Positions 9,087 to 18,659 of a stretch of DNA of 64,000 nucleotides are shown here, piece by piece. The notes below the pieces were generated by a model. That model worked only from the letters and a program-made list of their open reading frames with translations. It did not search any database and was not told the DNA's origin. Positions within the stretch are counted from its first letter, which is position 1, and every line of letters begins with the position of its first letter. Source of the stretch: Xanthomonas campestris pv. phormiicola (GTDB taxonomy: Bacteria > Pseudomonadota > Gammaproteobacteria > Xanthomonadales > Xanthomonadaceae); the NCBI GenBank assembly GCA_025666215.1, contig CP102593.1:4725001-4789000 (forward strand). Reading direction: 5' to 3'. Made by a program: the position numbers and the translations under genes.

Positions 9087-11981
9087 ATGCTTCGACCCTT
9101 GTCGTTGTTGATCTCCAGCATCCTCACCCTTGGCGTCGGCGCCGCCATCGCGCCGGCCAGCGCCGCGCCGCCGGCCCTGGCCGCCAAGGCCACCGTGCCG
9201 GAGATCGCCTACACCCGCTTCACCCTGCCCAACGGCCTGACCGTGGTGGTGCACGAAGACCACAAGGCGCCGGTGGTGGCGGTGAGCATCTGGTACCACA
9301 TCGGCTCCGGCGACGAGCCGGCCGGCAAGACCGGCTTCGCCCACCTGTTCGAGCACCTGATGTTCTCCGGCTCGGAAAACCACAAGGGCACCTATTTCCA
9401 GCCGTTCGAGAAGGTCGGCGCCACCGACATGAACGGCACCACCTGGTTCGACCGCACCAACTACTTCGAGACCGTGCCGACCACCGCGCTGGACCTGGCG
9501 CTGTGGATGGAATCGGACCGCATGGGCCACCTGCTCGGCGCGATCGGGCAGAAGGAACTGGATACCCAGCGCGGCGTGGTGCAGAACGAGAAGCGCCAGG
9601 GCGAGAACCGCCCGTACGGGCGCGTGGACGAGAACATCCTGGCCAACCTCTTCCCGGCCAACCACCCGTACCAGCACGACACCATCGGCTCGATGGCCGA
9701 CCTCGACGCGGCCTCGCTGGACGACGTCAAGCAGTGGTTCCACGACAACTACGGCGCCGCCAACACCACCCTGGTGCTGGCCGGCGACATCACCGTGGCC
9801 CAGGCCAAGGCCAAGGCCGCGCAGTACTTCGGCGACATCCCCGCCGGCAAGCCGGTGCCGCGCCAGCAGCCGTGGATCACCCCGCTGGCCAGGCAGACCC
9901 GCGGCGTGCAGCACGACCATGTCGCGCAGCCGCGCATCTACCGCACCTGGGTGGCGCCGCAGCTGGGCAGCGACGACGCGGTGCAGCTGGACCTGGCCAC
10001 CACCGTGCTCGGCGGCGGCAAGACCAGCCGCCTGTACCAGCGCCTGGTGTACCGCGACCACCTGGTCGACGACGTCTCCGCCTCGCTGCAGCCGTTCGCG
10101 CTGGCCAGCCAGCTGCAGATCAGCGCCGACGTGAAGGACGGCGTGGACCCGGCCAAGGTCGAGGCCGCCATCGCCGACGAACTGAAGAAGTTCCTGGCCG
10201 AAGGCCCGAGCGCCGACGAACTGCAGCGCGCCCAGGTCAACTACCGCGCCGGCTTCGTGCGCGGCCTGGAGAAGGTCGGCGGCTTCACCGGCAAGGCCGC
10301 GATCCTGGCCGAGGGCCAGGTCTACCGCAAGGATCCGGGCGCCTACAAACACGACCTGCAGCGCGCCCAGGCCGCCACCGCGGCCAGCGTGCGCAAGGCC
10401 GCCGACACCTGGTTCGGCAAGGGCGACTACCTGCTGACCGTGCTGCCGGCCGGCGACGGCTTCGACCCGGTGGCCGAGGACAAGGCGGTCAAGCCGCTGC
10501 CCGCGGCCGACGGCAAGCCCGCACCCACGCTGCCGGCCAAGGCCAGCTACAGCGTCGGCAAGAGCCAGGTCGACCGCGCCGCCGGCATCCCGGAGACCAC
10601 CCAGTTCCCGAGCCTGAGCTTCCCGCAGCTGCAGCGCGGCAAGCTCAAGAACGGCATCGAAGTGGTGCTGGCCGAGCGCCACACCATCCCGGTGACCCAG
10701 GTCGAACTGCTGTTCGACGCCGGCTACGCGGTCGACCAGGGCGGCAAGCTCGGCACCGCCAACTTCACCGCGGCGCTGATGAACGAGAGCACGCGCAGCC
10801 TGGATTCGGTGGACGTGGCGCAGCGCCGCCAGCGCCTGGGCGCGATCACCAGCGTGTCCTGCGCGCTGGACAGCTGCGACGCCTCGCTCGACGCGCTCAA
10901 CGACCAGCTGGCACCGTCGCTGGCGCTGTTCGCCGACATCGTGCGCAACCCGGCGTTTAAGGCCGAGGACATCGAGCGCGTCCGCGGCCAGTGGCTGGCC
11001 TCCATCGCGCAGGAGAAGACCCAGCCGCAGGGCCTGGCGCTGCGCACCCTGCCGCCGCTGCTGTACGGCCCGCAGCATCCCTACGGCGTGCCGCTCACCG
11101 GCAGCGGCACCGAGGCGGCGATCAAGAGCCTGAGCGCCAGCGACCTGGCCGCGTTCCAGAACGACTGGCTGCGTCCGGACAACCTGCGCATCCTGGTCGC
11201 CGGCGACACCACCCTGGCGCAGATCATCCCGCAGCTGGACGCGGCGTTCGGCGACTGGCAGCCGCCGGCGACCGCACGCCCGAGCAAGACCCTGTCGCAG
11301 GTCGCCGCGCAGCCCAAGCCGCGCGTGTTCCTGATCAACCGCGCCGACGCCCCGCAGTCGCTGATCCTGGCCGGCCTGCTGGCGCCCTCGACCAAGGCGC
11401 CGAACAACCTCGCCATCGGCGTGGCCAACGGCGCCTTCGGCGGCACCTTCACTTCGCGGTTGAACATGAACCTGCGCGAGGACAAGCGCTGGGCCTACGG
11501 CGCCAACAGCTTCATGCTCGATGCGCAGGGCCAGCGCCCGTTCCTGTTCTTCGCCCCGGTGCAGACCGACAAGACCGCCGAGTCGGCCGCGGAGATCCTG
11601 AAGGAGGCCAAGGCCGTGATCGGCGACAAGCCGCTGACCGCCGAGGAGATCGCCAAGATCAAGAACCAGCGCATCCGCGCCCTGCCGGGCAGCTTCGAGA
11701 CCACCGGCGCGGTGCTGGGCGCGGTCGAGAGCATCGTCCAGTACGGGCGTCCGGACGACTATGTGCAGACCCTGAAGACGCGCCTGGAAGGCATCGACCA
11801 GGGCGCGGCGGAAGCGGCGATCAAGGAAATCGTCGCGCCGCAGGCGATGACCTGGGTCATCGTCGGCGACCTCAAGCAGATCGAGGCGCCGGTGCGCGCG
11901 TTGAAGCTGGGCGAAGTGCAGGTGCTCAACAGCGACGGCCAGCCGGTCAAGGCCAAGGCCAAGGCCGCCGACAAGCAGTAA
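9087..11981 (+). CDS. Exported M16-family (pitrilysin-type) zinc peptidase
   Basis: Large periplasmic zinc peptidase, 964 residues, with two M16 repeats. A signal peptide covers about residues 1-30. The first half has the inverted zinc motif HLFEH (residues 86-90) and the distal glutamate in TQRGVVQNEKRQGE, so it is the active half. The second half (from about 500, RGKLKNGIEVVLAERH) lacks HxxEH and is the structural domain that closes over the substrate, as usual for fused M16 proteins. Such enzymes degrade peptides, for example cleaved signal or nutrient peptides. The start at 9087 is favoured over an in-frame ATG at 9054. The gene is monocistronic. Confidence 0.88.
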   Translation: MLRPLSLLISSILTLGVGAAIAPASAAPPALAAKATVPEIAYTRFTLPNGLTVVVHEDHKAPVVAVSIWYHIGSGDEPAGKTGFAHLFEHLMFSGSENHKGTYFQPFEKVGATDMNGTTWFDRTNYFETVPTTALDLALWMESDRMGHLLGAIGQKELDTQRGVVQNEKRQGENRPYGRVDENILANLFPANHPYQHDTIGSMADLDAASLDDVKQWFHDNYGAANTTLVLAGDITVAQAKAKAAQYFGDIPAGKPVPRQQPWITPLARQTRGVQHDHVAQPRIYRTWVAPQLGSDDAVQLDLATTVLGGGKTSRLYQRLVYRDHLVDDVSASLQPFALASQLQISADVKDGVDPAKVEAAIADELKKFLAEGPSADELQRAQVNYRAGFVRGLEKVGGFTGKAAILAEGQVYRKDPGAYKHDLQRAQAATAASVRKAADTWFGKGDYLLTVLPAGDGFDPVAEDKAVKPLPAADGKPAPTLPAKASYSVGKSQVDRAAGIPETTQFPSLSFPQLQRGKLKNGIEVVLAERHTIPVTQVELLFDAGYAVDQGGKLGTANFTAALMNESTRSLDSVDVAQRRQRLGAITSVSCALDSCDASLDALNDQLAPSLALFADIVRNPAFKAEDIERVRGQWLASIAQEKTQPQGLALRTLPPLLYGPQHPYGVPLTGSGTEAAIKSLSASDLAAFQNDWLRPDNLRILVAGDTTLAQIIPQLDAAFGDWQPPATARPSKTLSQVAAQPKPRVFLINRADAPQSLILAGLLAPSTKAPNNLAIGVANGAFGGTFTSRLNMNLREDKRWAYGANSFMLDAQGQRPFLFFAPVQTDKTAESAAEILKEAKAVIGDKPLTAEEIAKIKNQRIRALPGSFETTGAVLGAVESIVQYGRPDDYVQTLKTRLEGIDQGAAEAAIKEIVAPQAMTWVIVGDLKQIEAPVRALKLGEVQVLNSDGQPVKAKAKAADKQ

Positions 11982-12053
11982 GGCCGCACGCGCATGGCCG
12001 GGAGGTCCCGGCCATGCGTGAGGCATGCAGGCATGCGGGCGCATCGCCCGCCG

Positions 12054-12071
12054 CGCCGAAACGTTTCGGCG
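12054..12071. promoter_or_regulatory. 18-base perfect palindrome, possible operator
   Basis: CGCCGAAACGTTTCGGCG is a perfect palindrome in the 286-base gap between the M16 peptidase and the DUF72 gene. The GAAACGTTTC centre is like the operators of LacI-type repressors. No such regulator is encoded nearby, so the role is a guess; a chance palindrome or part of a transcription terminator is possible. Confidence 0.35.
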
Positions 12072-12267
12072 TCGCGTCACGACACGCCGGCGCAATGGTC
12101 CACACGCTGCCCGATCCACAGTCTCGCGCTACAGGCACGCGCACAAGCGCGCTGCCGACCGTCGCATCGTCCCGAGCTGCATGCACATGGCGAGCGGGCC
12201 CCGCCCGCTTCTCCCTTCACGGCCCCTGTCTGCAGCGCTTGCTATCCCGGGCATCCGTCCTGCTGCC

Positions 12268-13059
12268 ATGCGCCCGATGCCGACCGCTTCGCCCCCCAGC
12301 GCCAACGCCGTGCCACGCATCCGCGTCGGCTGCGCCGGCTGGTCGATCGCCCGCACCCAGCGCGCGCTGCTCGGCGACGGCGCCAGCCAGCTGGCGCGCT
12401 ATGCCACCCGCTTGGACGCGGTCGAGATCAACTCCACGTTCTACCGCGCCCACCGCGCGAGCACCTACCAGCGCTGGGCCGACAGCGTGCCGGCGGATTT
12501 CCGCTTCTCGGCCAAGTTGCCGCGCACGATCACCCACGACGCACGCCTGTCCGGCGTAGCGCCGCTGTTGCAAACCTTCCTTGCTGAAGTCGGCCATCTG
12601 CGCGACAGGCTCGGCTGCCTGCTGGTGCAGCTGCCGCCGAGCCTGGCCTTCGATGCGCGCACCGCCGCCACCTTCTTCGCCCTGCTGCGGCGCCGCTGGC
12701 ACGGCGGCATCGCCTGCGAGCCGCGCCACGCCAGCTGGTTCTGCGCGCGCGCCGAGGCGCTGTGGCAGCGCCACGGCGTCGCCCGCGTCGCCGCCGATCC
12801 GGCCCTCAACGCCGGCGCCGCGCAGCCCGCCGGCGCCGCGGCGCCGGCCTACTGGCGCTGGCACGGCGCACCGCGCATCTACTACAGCGACTACCAGGAG
12901 GACGTCCTGCAACAGCTGGCCGAACGCGTCATCGCCGCCACGCCACCGGCAGGCGAAGCCTGGGTGATCTTCGACAACACCGCGCTGGGCCACGCCCTCG
13001 ACAACGCCGCCACGCTGCAGGCGCAGCTGCGCGCCGCTGGCGTCGGCACGGACGTCTGA
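12268..13059 (+). CDS. DUF72 family protein
   Basis: A 263-residue cytosolic protein of the DUF72 (YecE-like) family with a TIM-barrel fold. Family landmarks are all present: IRVGCAGWSI near the N-terminus, DAVEINSTFYR, FRFSAKLPRTITH, LGCLLVQLPPSLAFD, IACEPRHASWF and WVIFDNTALGHALDNA at the end. The biochemical role of the family is unknown. The start at 12268 places the conserved part about 18 residues in; longer in-frame starts exist but give a low-complexity extension. Confidence 0.8.
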   Translation: MRPMPTASPPSANAVPRIRVGCAGWSIARTQRALLGDGASQLARYATRLDAVEINSTFYRAHRASTYQRWADSVPADFRFSAKLPRTITHDARLSGVAPLLQTFLAEVGHLRDRLGCLLVQLPPSLAFDARTAATFFALLRRRWHGGIACEPRHASWFCARAEALWQRHGVARVAADPALNAGAAQPAGAAAPAYWRWHGAPRIYYSDYQEDVLQQLAERVIAATPPAGEAWVIFDNTALGHALDNAATLQAQLRAAGVGTDV

Positions 13060-13534
13060 CACCGCGAGCGGCAAGGCGCCACCGACTGGCTGCATTGGCC
13101 ACATCGGCATTGGCTCAACGGGCTGCACTCGCCGCGCTAGCCGCAACCGCAGCCGGCCAACCGTCCACCGCGAACATGCCCGCCCCCATGCGCGCGGGGG
13201 ACGGCGGGCGCCGCCTCGGCAAGCGGGCGCCACCCGGCCGATGGCCCCCGAACCGCGACGCCGGCCGCACGGCCGACGCGCCGCGCCATCCGCGCCGGGG
13301 CGCGATTGGCCCCGCTCTTGCATCGCTGCAGGCAGGCCGCGACAGCCCGCCCTCCGATTCAAGCCAGCCGGCCCATGGCCGATATCGCCAGATCGGCCGC
13401 CTGCGTCGTGCCCCGTTCCGGATCGCTCCACGCTTTCTGCTGCTTTCGTCGGCAAGCGGCCGCCACAGCCGCCAGTCACCCGCCTCCTGCTTCGGTCGTT
13501 TACCATGCCGCACGCATCCTGCTCTGGACCCGAG
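13060..13534. other. 475-base gap with no gene recognised
   Basis: This GC-rich stretch between the DUF72 gene and the trehalase gene holds no frame with plausible protein sequence on either strand, no clear repeat and no RNA gene that I can see. It must contain the trehalase promoter, but no convincing -35/-10 pair stands out. Confidence 0.5.
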
Positions 13535-15229
13535 ATGAGCCATGCCGCTCCCCCTTGCTGCACGCCGCTGCTGAGCCTGTCGCTGGGCCTGCTGCTGGGC
13601 AGCTGCGACACCGCCTCGGCGCAGCTCGCCCCGACCGCGATGCAGACCACGCCGGCACCGGCGCCGTTGACCCCGGACCTGGCCTATCCCGAACTGTTCC
13701 AGGCGGTGCAGCAGCAGGAACTGTTCGACGACCAGAAGCATTTCGTCGACGCGCTGCCGTTGCGCGACCCGGCGCTGATCAACGCCGACTACCTGGCCCA
13801 GCGCCAGCAGCCGGACTTCGACCTGCGCCGCTTCGTCGCCGCCAACTTCGAGGAATCCGGCCCGGTGCAGACCGAGGCGATCCGCCAGGACACCGGCCTG
13901 CGCGAACACATCGACGCGCTGTGGCCGCTGCTGGTGCGGCGCCAGGTGGACGTGCCGGCGCACAGCAGCCTGCTGTCGCTGCCGCACCCGTACGTGGTGC
14001 CGGGCGGGCGCTTCCGCGAGGTCTACTACTGGGACTCTTACTTCACCATGCTCGGCCTGGTCGAAAGCGGCGAGACCGAGCGCAGCCGGCAGATGCTGGA
14101 CAACTTCGCCTACCTGATCGACACCTACGGGCACATCCCCAACGGCAACCGCACCTACTACCTGAGCCGCTCGCAGCCGCCGTTCTTCTCGCACATGGTG
14201 CAGCTGCAGGCCAGGGTGGAAGGCGATGCCGCCTACGCGCGCTACCTGCCGCAACTGCAGAAGGAATACGCGTACTGGATGGAAGGCGCACAGGCGCTGG
14301 CGCCGGGCAGCGCGCAGGCGCACGTGGTGCGGCTGGCCGACGGCAGCCTGCTCAACCGCTACTGGGACGCGCGCGACACGCCGCGTCCGGAAGCCTGGCT
14401 GCACGACGTGCGCACTGCCGCGCAGGCCAAGGAGCGTCCCGCCGCCGAGGTCTACCGCGACCTGCGCGCCGGCGCCGAGAGCGGCTGGGACTATTCCAGC
14501 CGCTGGCTGGGCGACCGCAAGACCCTGGCCACGATCCGCACCACCGCCATCGTCCCGGTCGATCTCAACAGCCTGCTCTACCACCTCGAAACGACCCTGG
14601 CCCTGGCCTGCGACAAGCACCCCGGCGCGGCCGGCTGCGACACCGACTACGCGGCCCTGGCCAGCGCGCGCAAGAGCGCGATGGACAAGCACCTGTGGAG
14701 CGATGCCGGCTACTACGCCGACTACGACTGGCAGCAACGGCGGTTGCGCGACCAGGTCACCGCCGCGGCGCTGTATCCGCTGTTCGTCGGCATCGCCTCG
14801 CCGGCGCGCGCCAAGCGCAGCGCCGACACCGTGCAGGCGCAGCTGCTGCGTCCCGGCGGCCTGGCCAGCACCCGCCTGCATACCGGGCAGCAGTGGGACG
14901 AACCCAACGGCTGGGCGCCGCTGCAATGGATCGCGGTGGACGGCCTGCGCCGCTACGGCCAGGACGCGCTGGCGCAGCGCATCGGCAGCCGCTTCCTGGC
15001 GCGGGTGCAGGCGCTGTTCGCGCAACAGCACAAGCTGGTGGAGAAGTACGGCGTCGATGCCCAGGCCAAGGGCGGCGGCGGCGGCGGCGAATATGCGCTG
15101 CAGGACGGCTTCGGCTGGAGCAACGGCGTGACCCTGCTGTTGCTGGATCTGTATGCCAAACAGGCGCCCGCCCCCGCGGTGGTGCCGGCCGCGCAGCACG
15201 CGCGGCAGCCGGAACCGGCCACGCTCTGA
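13535..15229 (+). CDS. treA: Periplasmic trehalase (GH37)
   Basis: Hydrolyses alpha,alpha-trehalose to two glucose molecules in the periplasm; 564 residues. Both trehalase signatures are present: PGGRFREVYYWDSY at about 156-169 and QWDEPNGWAP at about 453-462, with the GGGGEY motif near the end. The N-terminus is an export signal; it contains LGSC, which could be a lipobox (Cys about residue 21), or a type I site after ASA a few residues later. An ATG at 13505 would add ten residues. A C-terminal proline/alanine-rich tail is extra relative to E. coli TreA. The gene stands alone and suits osmoprotectant recycling. Confidence 0.9.
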   Translation: MSHAAPPCCTPLLSLSLGLLLGSCDTASAQLAPTAMQTTPAPAPLTPDLAYPELFQAVQQQELFDDQKHFVDALPLRDPALINADYLAQRQQPDFDLRRFVAANFEESGPVQTEAIRQDTGLREHIDALWPLLVRRQVDVPAHSSLLSLPHPYVVPGGRFREVYYWDSYFTMLGLVESGETERSRQMLDNFAYLIDTYGHIPNGNRTYYLSRSQPPFFSHMVQLQARVEGDAAYARYLPQLQKEYAYWMEGAQALAPGSAQAHVVRLADGSLLNRYWDARDTPRPEAWLHDVRTAAQAKERPAAEVYRDLRAGAESGWDYSSRWLGDRKTLATIRTTAIVPVDLNSLLYHLETTLALACDKHPGAAGCDTDYAALASARKSAMDKHLWSDAGYYADYDWQQRRLRDQVTAAALYPLFVGIASPARAKRSADTVQAQLLRPGGLASTRLHTGQQWDEPNGWAPLQWIAVDGLRRYGQDALAQRIGSRFLARVQALFAQQHKLVEKYGVDAQAKGGGGGGEYALQDGFGWSNGVTLLLLDLYAKQAPAPAVVPAAQHARQPEPATL

Positions 15230-15280
15230 GGCGCCGGCCGGCGGGTGTGCTGCGGCCCTTGCCCAGACCAAGGATCGAAG

Positions 15281-15395
15281 ACGAGCGTACGCACCCTGGC
15301 CGAATTCCTGTCCGCCTCGCGCGAAAAGGACGCCTTCGCCGACGCCTTCGAACTGGAAAGCCCGCACCTGCTGGAAGTGCGCCTGGACGGCCTGG
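15281..15395 (+). pseudogene. Remnant of an AIM24-family gene
   Basis: About 37 codons (VRTLAEFLSASREKD, then FELESPHLLEVRLDGL) look like the N-terminus of AIM24/DUF124 proteins, which usually run on for some 200 further residues. The similarity stops at the DGL, followed by unrelated sequence. The codon in the start position, after an AAGGA site, is ACG instead of ATG. I read this as a decayed 5' fragment. The identification rests on a short match from memory. Confidence 0.5.
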
Positions 15396-15479
15396 CCTGC
15401 GCCGCGGCCTTGCGTGGCCAGCAATCGCAAGCGGCGGATGCGCAACGTCCGACCTGCTGCCGGGGATCCCGGACCGGCG

Positions 15480-16253
15480 CTACTGCGCCGGCGTTTCCGC
15501 CTTGATGCCCATCGCCTCGCGGTAGCGCTGGTACAGCGCCATCACCTTGTCGATGTACTCGCCGGTCTCCGCGTACGGCGGCACGCCGCGATAGCGCGCC
15601 ACGGTGCCGATGCCGGCGTTGTAGGCGGCCGCGGCGAGCGTGCGGTCGCCCTGGTAGCGGCGCAACAGCGACTGCATGTAGCGCGCGCCGCCGGCGATCG
15701 ACTGATCGGCGGCGAACGGATCGGCCACGCCGTATTCCTTCGCCACCTCGGGCATCAGCTGCATCACGCCCTGCGCGCCTTTCGGCGACACGGCGGCCGC
15801 ATCGAAGCCGCTTTCGGCGTGCGCGATCGCGCGCAGCCACGGATCGTCCACGCCGGTGGCGCGCGCCGCGGCGCGGAATTGCCTGGCGTGCATGTTCAAC
15901 TGCGGCGCGCCGACCTTGCCTAGTCCCGGATGCGCCGCCTCGCCCGGCGGGGTGACCGCGGTGAAGCGCAGGTACGGGCGCGAGCCGGGCAGGTTGCGCG
16001 TGGAATACACCAGGCGCCCGTCCTGCTCGCGCTCGTACAAGGTGCCGCTGAACACGCCCATGCTGCCCCACAGGTTGGGCGTGGCGATCGCGGCATCGTC
16101 CAGTTCCTTCGGCGTGCAGCGCGAGCCCGGCTCCGGCGCGGTCGCCAGGCTGACCGTGCCGTCGCGCACGCAGCGGTACACCGTGCGCGCCTGCGCGCCG
16201 GCGACGACGCCGCAGCACAGCAGCAGGCTCAGCAGCGTTCGGGACAAGGGCAT
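15480..16253 (-). CDS. Exported soluble lytic transglycosylase-like protein
   Basis: Periplasmic peptidoglycan lyase of the SLT (GH23-like) type, 257 residues. A signal peptide (residues 1-22) is followed by a DUF4124-like N-terminal segment (TVYRCVRDGTVSLATAPEPGSRC) and a C-terminal SLT domain from about 125. The catalytic glutamate lies in AIAHAESGFD (about 149), with the typical SPKGAQGVMQLMPEVA, GGARYMQSLL and AAAYNAGIGTVARY motifs. It would cut glycan strands during wall turnover or to open space for trans-envelope machines. It is monocistronic. Confidence 0.88.
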   Translation of the reverse strand: MPLSRTLLSLLLCCGVVAGAQARTVYRCVRDGTVSLATAPEPGSRCTPKELDDAAIATPNLWGSMGVFSGTLYEREQDGRLVYSTRNLPGSRPYLRFTAVTPPGEAAHPGLGKVGAPQLNMHARQFRAAARATGVDDPWLRAIAHAESGFDAAAVSPKGAQGVMQLMPEVAKEYGVADPFAADQSIAGGARYMQSLLRRYQGDRTLAAAAYNAGIGTVARYRGVPPYAETGEYIDKVMALYQRYREAMGIKAETPAQ

Positions 16254-16353
16254 GGGACAGCGACCGCGCGTGGCGAGGCAGGGCGCGCATCATCGCGCAC
16301 CGGGCGTCGGCGCGGGTGAGGATCGGCCAGCACCCTCGTTTTGACGCGCACCG

Positions 16354-16566
16354 TTGCAGGAGCGGCATCAGCCGCGACAGCCGAAGCCTTTGCCGTTCCC
16401 CACTCCGTTCGTCGCGACTGATGGCCCAGGCCACCCAGAGTCGCTCCCACAGCAGACTTGCGGCGAACTGGCCGGGTGCACTGTGGGAGGGACTTCAGTC
16501 CCGACTGCTTCCCGGGTCGGATCGCTCGAACACCCCGTTCGTCGCGGTTGGAACCGCTCCTAAAGG
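16354..16566. repeat. Cluster of REP-like GGAGCGGCTTCAGCCGCGAC repeats
   Basis: Four degenerate REP-type units alternate in direction here: GCAGGAGCGGCATCAGCC (16356-), GTCGCGACTGATGG (16411-) with GTCGCTCCCACAG (16440-), GTGGGAGGGACTTCAGTC (16483-) and CGTCGCGGTTGGAACCGCTCC (16540-). They fill most of the 335-base gap between two minus-strand genes. The same family occurs at 19391-19460 and 28566-28703. Confidence 0.65.
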
Positions 16567-16588
16567 GAGCGCGGCAACCAGAGAATTC

Positions 16589-17575
16589 CTACGGCGCGCA
16601 GGCCGCCAGTTTCTGGTCGGCGTACCACAGCGCGCGCCGCGCCAGGTCGTAGGCGCTGTCGGCGGCGCGCGGCAGGGTCTGCTGCGCCAGGATCGGGTCG
16701 GCACCGTGGGCCATGGCGTTTTCCACGCGCTGCAGGTCCTCCAGATTGTCCAGCACCGGCTGCAGCAGGCGGCGGCGCTGCGCCGCCGGGCAGGCCGCAC
16801 GGCGCTGCTCCAGTTCGCCGATCGCCTTGCGGATGCGGCGGCTGGCCTCGCCGTCCAGGCCCGGCGCCTTTTCCAACGCGATCGGCGCGGCCTTGTAGGC
16901 GTCGCCGGTGGCCTCGCTGCCGAGATCGCCCGGGCGCTCGTACAAGGCCGGATTGAAGCGCACGTCCGGCGGCGGCCGCGCCACCGCCGACTGGTGGGTG
17001 CTCTTGGGCAGCAACTTCTTCATCGCATCGCCGATGCCCTGCACCGCCGCATCGCCCAGGGTGCCGCTGGTGGCCCAGTCCTTCTCGAAACGGGTGGAAC
17101 GGTAGTCGATCGGGTTCGGACGCTCGAACATGCGCTTGGCCTTGGCCAGGTCGCGCGGATTGGTGGTGCCCGGCGGGGTGCCTTGCGCCTCGGCGAACGG
17201 GTCCACCGCCACGCCGTCCGGCAGCCGCGCGCTGCCGTCGCGGGTGTACAGCGTGGCGCTCATCGGCGCCGCCTGCGTGGCCACGGCGGCGGCGCTGCGG
17301 GTCGGTGGCGGCAGCGGCGCCTGCGCCGCCCGCGCGGCGGCCGGCGCGCGCCGTGGCGCGGCATGCGGCGCGGACCGGGCAGCCTGCGGTGGCGCCGGCT
17401 GCGCGGCGACCGGTACCGGGCGCGGCACGAACACCAGCCGCATCGCGTCGTGGACGCGCGGCGGCGCCGCCGCCGGCGCGATCAACAGCAGGCGGCCCAG
17501 CAACAGCAGGATCAGCAAGGTGGTGGCGGCCGCGCCCAGGCGCAGCAGCCGGTCTTCCGCAGGCGCAGACGTCAC
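16589..17575 (-). CDS. Membrane-anchored protein of unknown function
   Basis: A 328-residue protein with one N-terminal membrane segment (LGAAATTLLILLLLGRLLL), a long Pro/Ala/Arg-rich stretch (about 40-110) and a C-terminal domain rich in charged helices ending in ALWYADQKLAACAP. Nothing in it matches a family I know. The likely topology is a short cytoplasmic tail, one helix and a periplasmic domain. The start is uncertain: GTG at 17575 lies directly before the membrane segment; an ATG at 17662 would add an odd Arg/Ser-rich stretch. Confidence 0.6.
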   Translation of the reverse strand: MTSAPAEDRLLRLGAAATTLLILLLLGRLLLIAPAAAPPRVHDAMRLVFVPRPVPVAAQPAPPQAARSAPHAAPRRAPAAARAAQAPLPPPTRSAAAVATQAAPMSATLYTRDGSARLPDGVAVDPFAEAQGTPPGTTNPRDLAKAKRMFERPNPIDYRSTRFEKDWATSGTLGDAAVQGIGDAMKKLLPKSTHQSAVARPPPDVRFNPALYERPGDLGSEATGDAYKAAPIALEKAPGLDGEASRRIRKAIGELEQRRAACPAAQRRRLLQPVLDNLEDLQRVENAMAHGADPILAQQTLPRAADSAYDLARRALWYADQKLAACAP

Positions 17576-17867
17576 GACGATCGGGATTCCATAGCGAGGT
17601 ATGCGTCCACCGGAGGATTGTCTCCGGACTCCGCTATGGTGCCGTGAGTTCCTGTGCCGCAACGTGTCAATCGGCGTCCAATGCCGTCATGCACCACCAC
17701 CGGCCGCCGGACTGCGGGTGCAAAACCCCTGCCACGCTTGACGCTGCGCCATGCCGCGAGGAAACCGGCTAAGGTGGCCGGCGCCGCTGCCGCGACAGCC
17801 GGCGTACAGCCAACGCGCGCCGGCATCCCTGGTTTGGAGAACGCCCCGTCGTGAAAACCGATCAGCC

Positions 17868-18659
17868 ATGAAGCACGCCACGATCCGATGGCTGGGCGCC
17901 TGCCTGCTGAGCGCCGCCGCGGCGCTGCCGGCCACTGCCGCGCCGTCGCACCTGGACAGCATCGCGCAGCGCGGCAAGCTGCGCGTGTGCACCACCGGCG
18001 ACTACCTGCCCTACAGCCTGCTGCGCGCGGACGGCGCCTACGAAGGCATCGACATCGCCCTGGCGCAATCGCTGGCGGCCAGCCTGGAGGTGCCGGTGAC
18101 CTGGGTGCCCACGCGCTGGGCGACGCTGCTGCCGGATCTGCTCGCCGATCGCTGCGACATCGCCGTCGGCGGCATCTCGGTGTCGCTGCCGCGGCAGCGC
18201 CACGCCTGGTTCAGCGCCGTGCTCGACGTGGACGGCAAGATCCCGCTGGTGCGCTGCGCCGACCAGCAGCGCTATCGCGACCTCGCCCAGATCGACCGCG
18301 CCGAGGTGCGGGTGATCGAACCGCGCGGCGGCACCAACGAAGCCTTCGCCCGCCGCGAACTGCCGCAGGCGCGGCTGACCCTGTCCGACGACAACACCAC
18401 GATCTTCCGCGAACTGCGCGAAGGCCGCGCCGACGTGATGATCACCGACGCCTCCGAAGCGCGCTTCCAGCAGCGCCGCATGCCCGGCCTGTGCGCGGTG
18501 AACCCGCACCAGCCGCTGCAGTACAGCGAAAAGGCGTTCCTGCTGCCGCGCGGGGACATGGCCTGGAAGGCCTACGTGGACCAGTGGCTGCACCTGAGCA
18601 AGGCCAGCGGCGAGTACCGCAAGGCGCAGGCGCCGTGGTTGGGAGATGCGGCGGACTAG
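17868..18659 (+). CDS. Periplasmic cyclohexadienyl dehydratase-like protein (PheC type)
   Basis: Solute-binding-protein fold, 263 residues, with a signal peptide cut near ATAAPS. It follows Pseudomonas PheC closely in motif order: LRVCTTGDYLPYS, DIAVGGISVSLPRQRHAWFS, PRGGTNEAFARRELP, DNTTIFRELREGRADVMITDA, EARFQQR, CAVNPHQPLQYSEKAFLLPRGD and YVDQWLHLSKASGEYR. PheC converts prephenate or arogenate to phenylpyruvate or phenylalanine in the periplasm. An ordinary amino-acid-binding protein is the alternative, but there is no ABC transporter next to it, which supports the enzyme reading. Monocistronic. Confidence 0.75.
   Translation: MKHATIRWLGACLLSAAAALPATAAPSHLDSIAQRGKLRVCTTGDYLPYSLLRADGAYEGIDIALAQSLAASLEVPVTWVPTRWATLLPDLLADRCDIAVGGISVSLPRQRHAWFSAVLDVDGKIPLVRCADQQRYRDLAQIDRAEVRVIEPRGGTNEAFARRELPQARLTLSDDNTTIFRELREGRADVMITDASEARFQQRRMPGLCAVNPHQPLQYSEKAFLLPRGDMAWKAYVDQWLHLSKASGEYRKAQAPWLGDAAD

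Noticed and set aside
8550..12119. Minus-strand open frame of about 1190 codons opposite the M16 peptidase gene
   Set aside because: It is a by-product of high GC codon use on the plus strand; the translation is Arg/Gly/Leu/Val-rich without motifs and lies across two well-supported genes.
17868..18659. Amino acid ABC transporter binding protein
   Set aside because: No permease or ATPase genes adjoin, and motif order follows PheC more closely; kept as the alternative in the entry.
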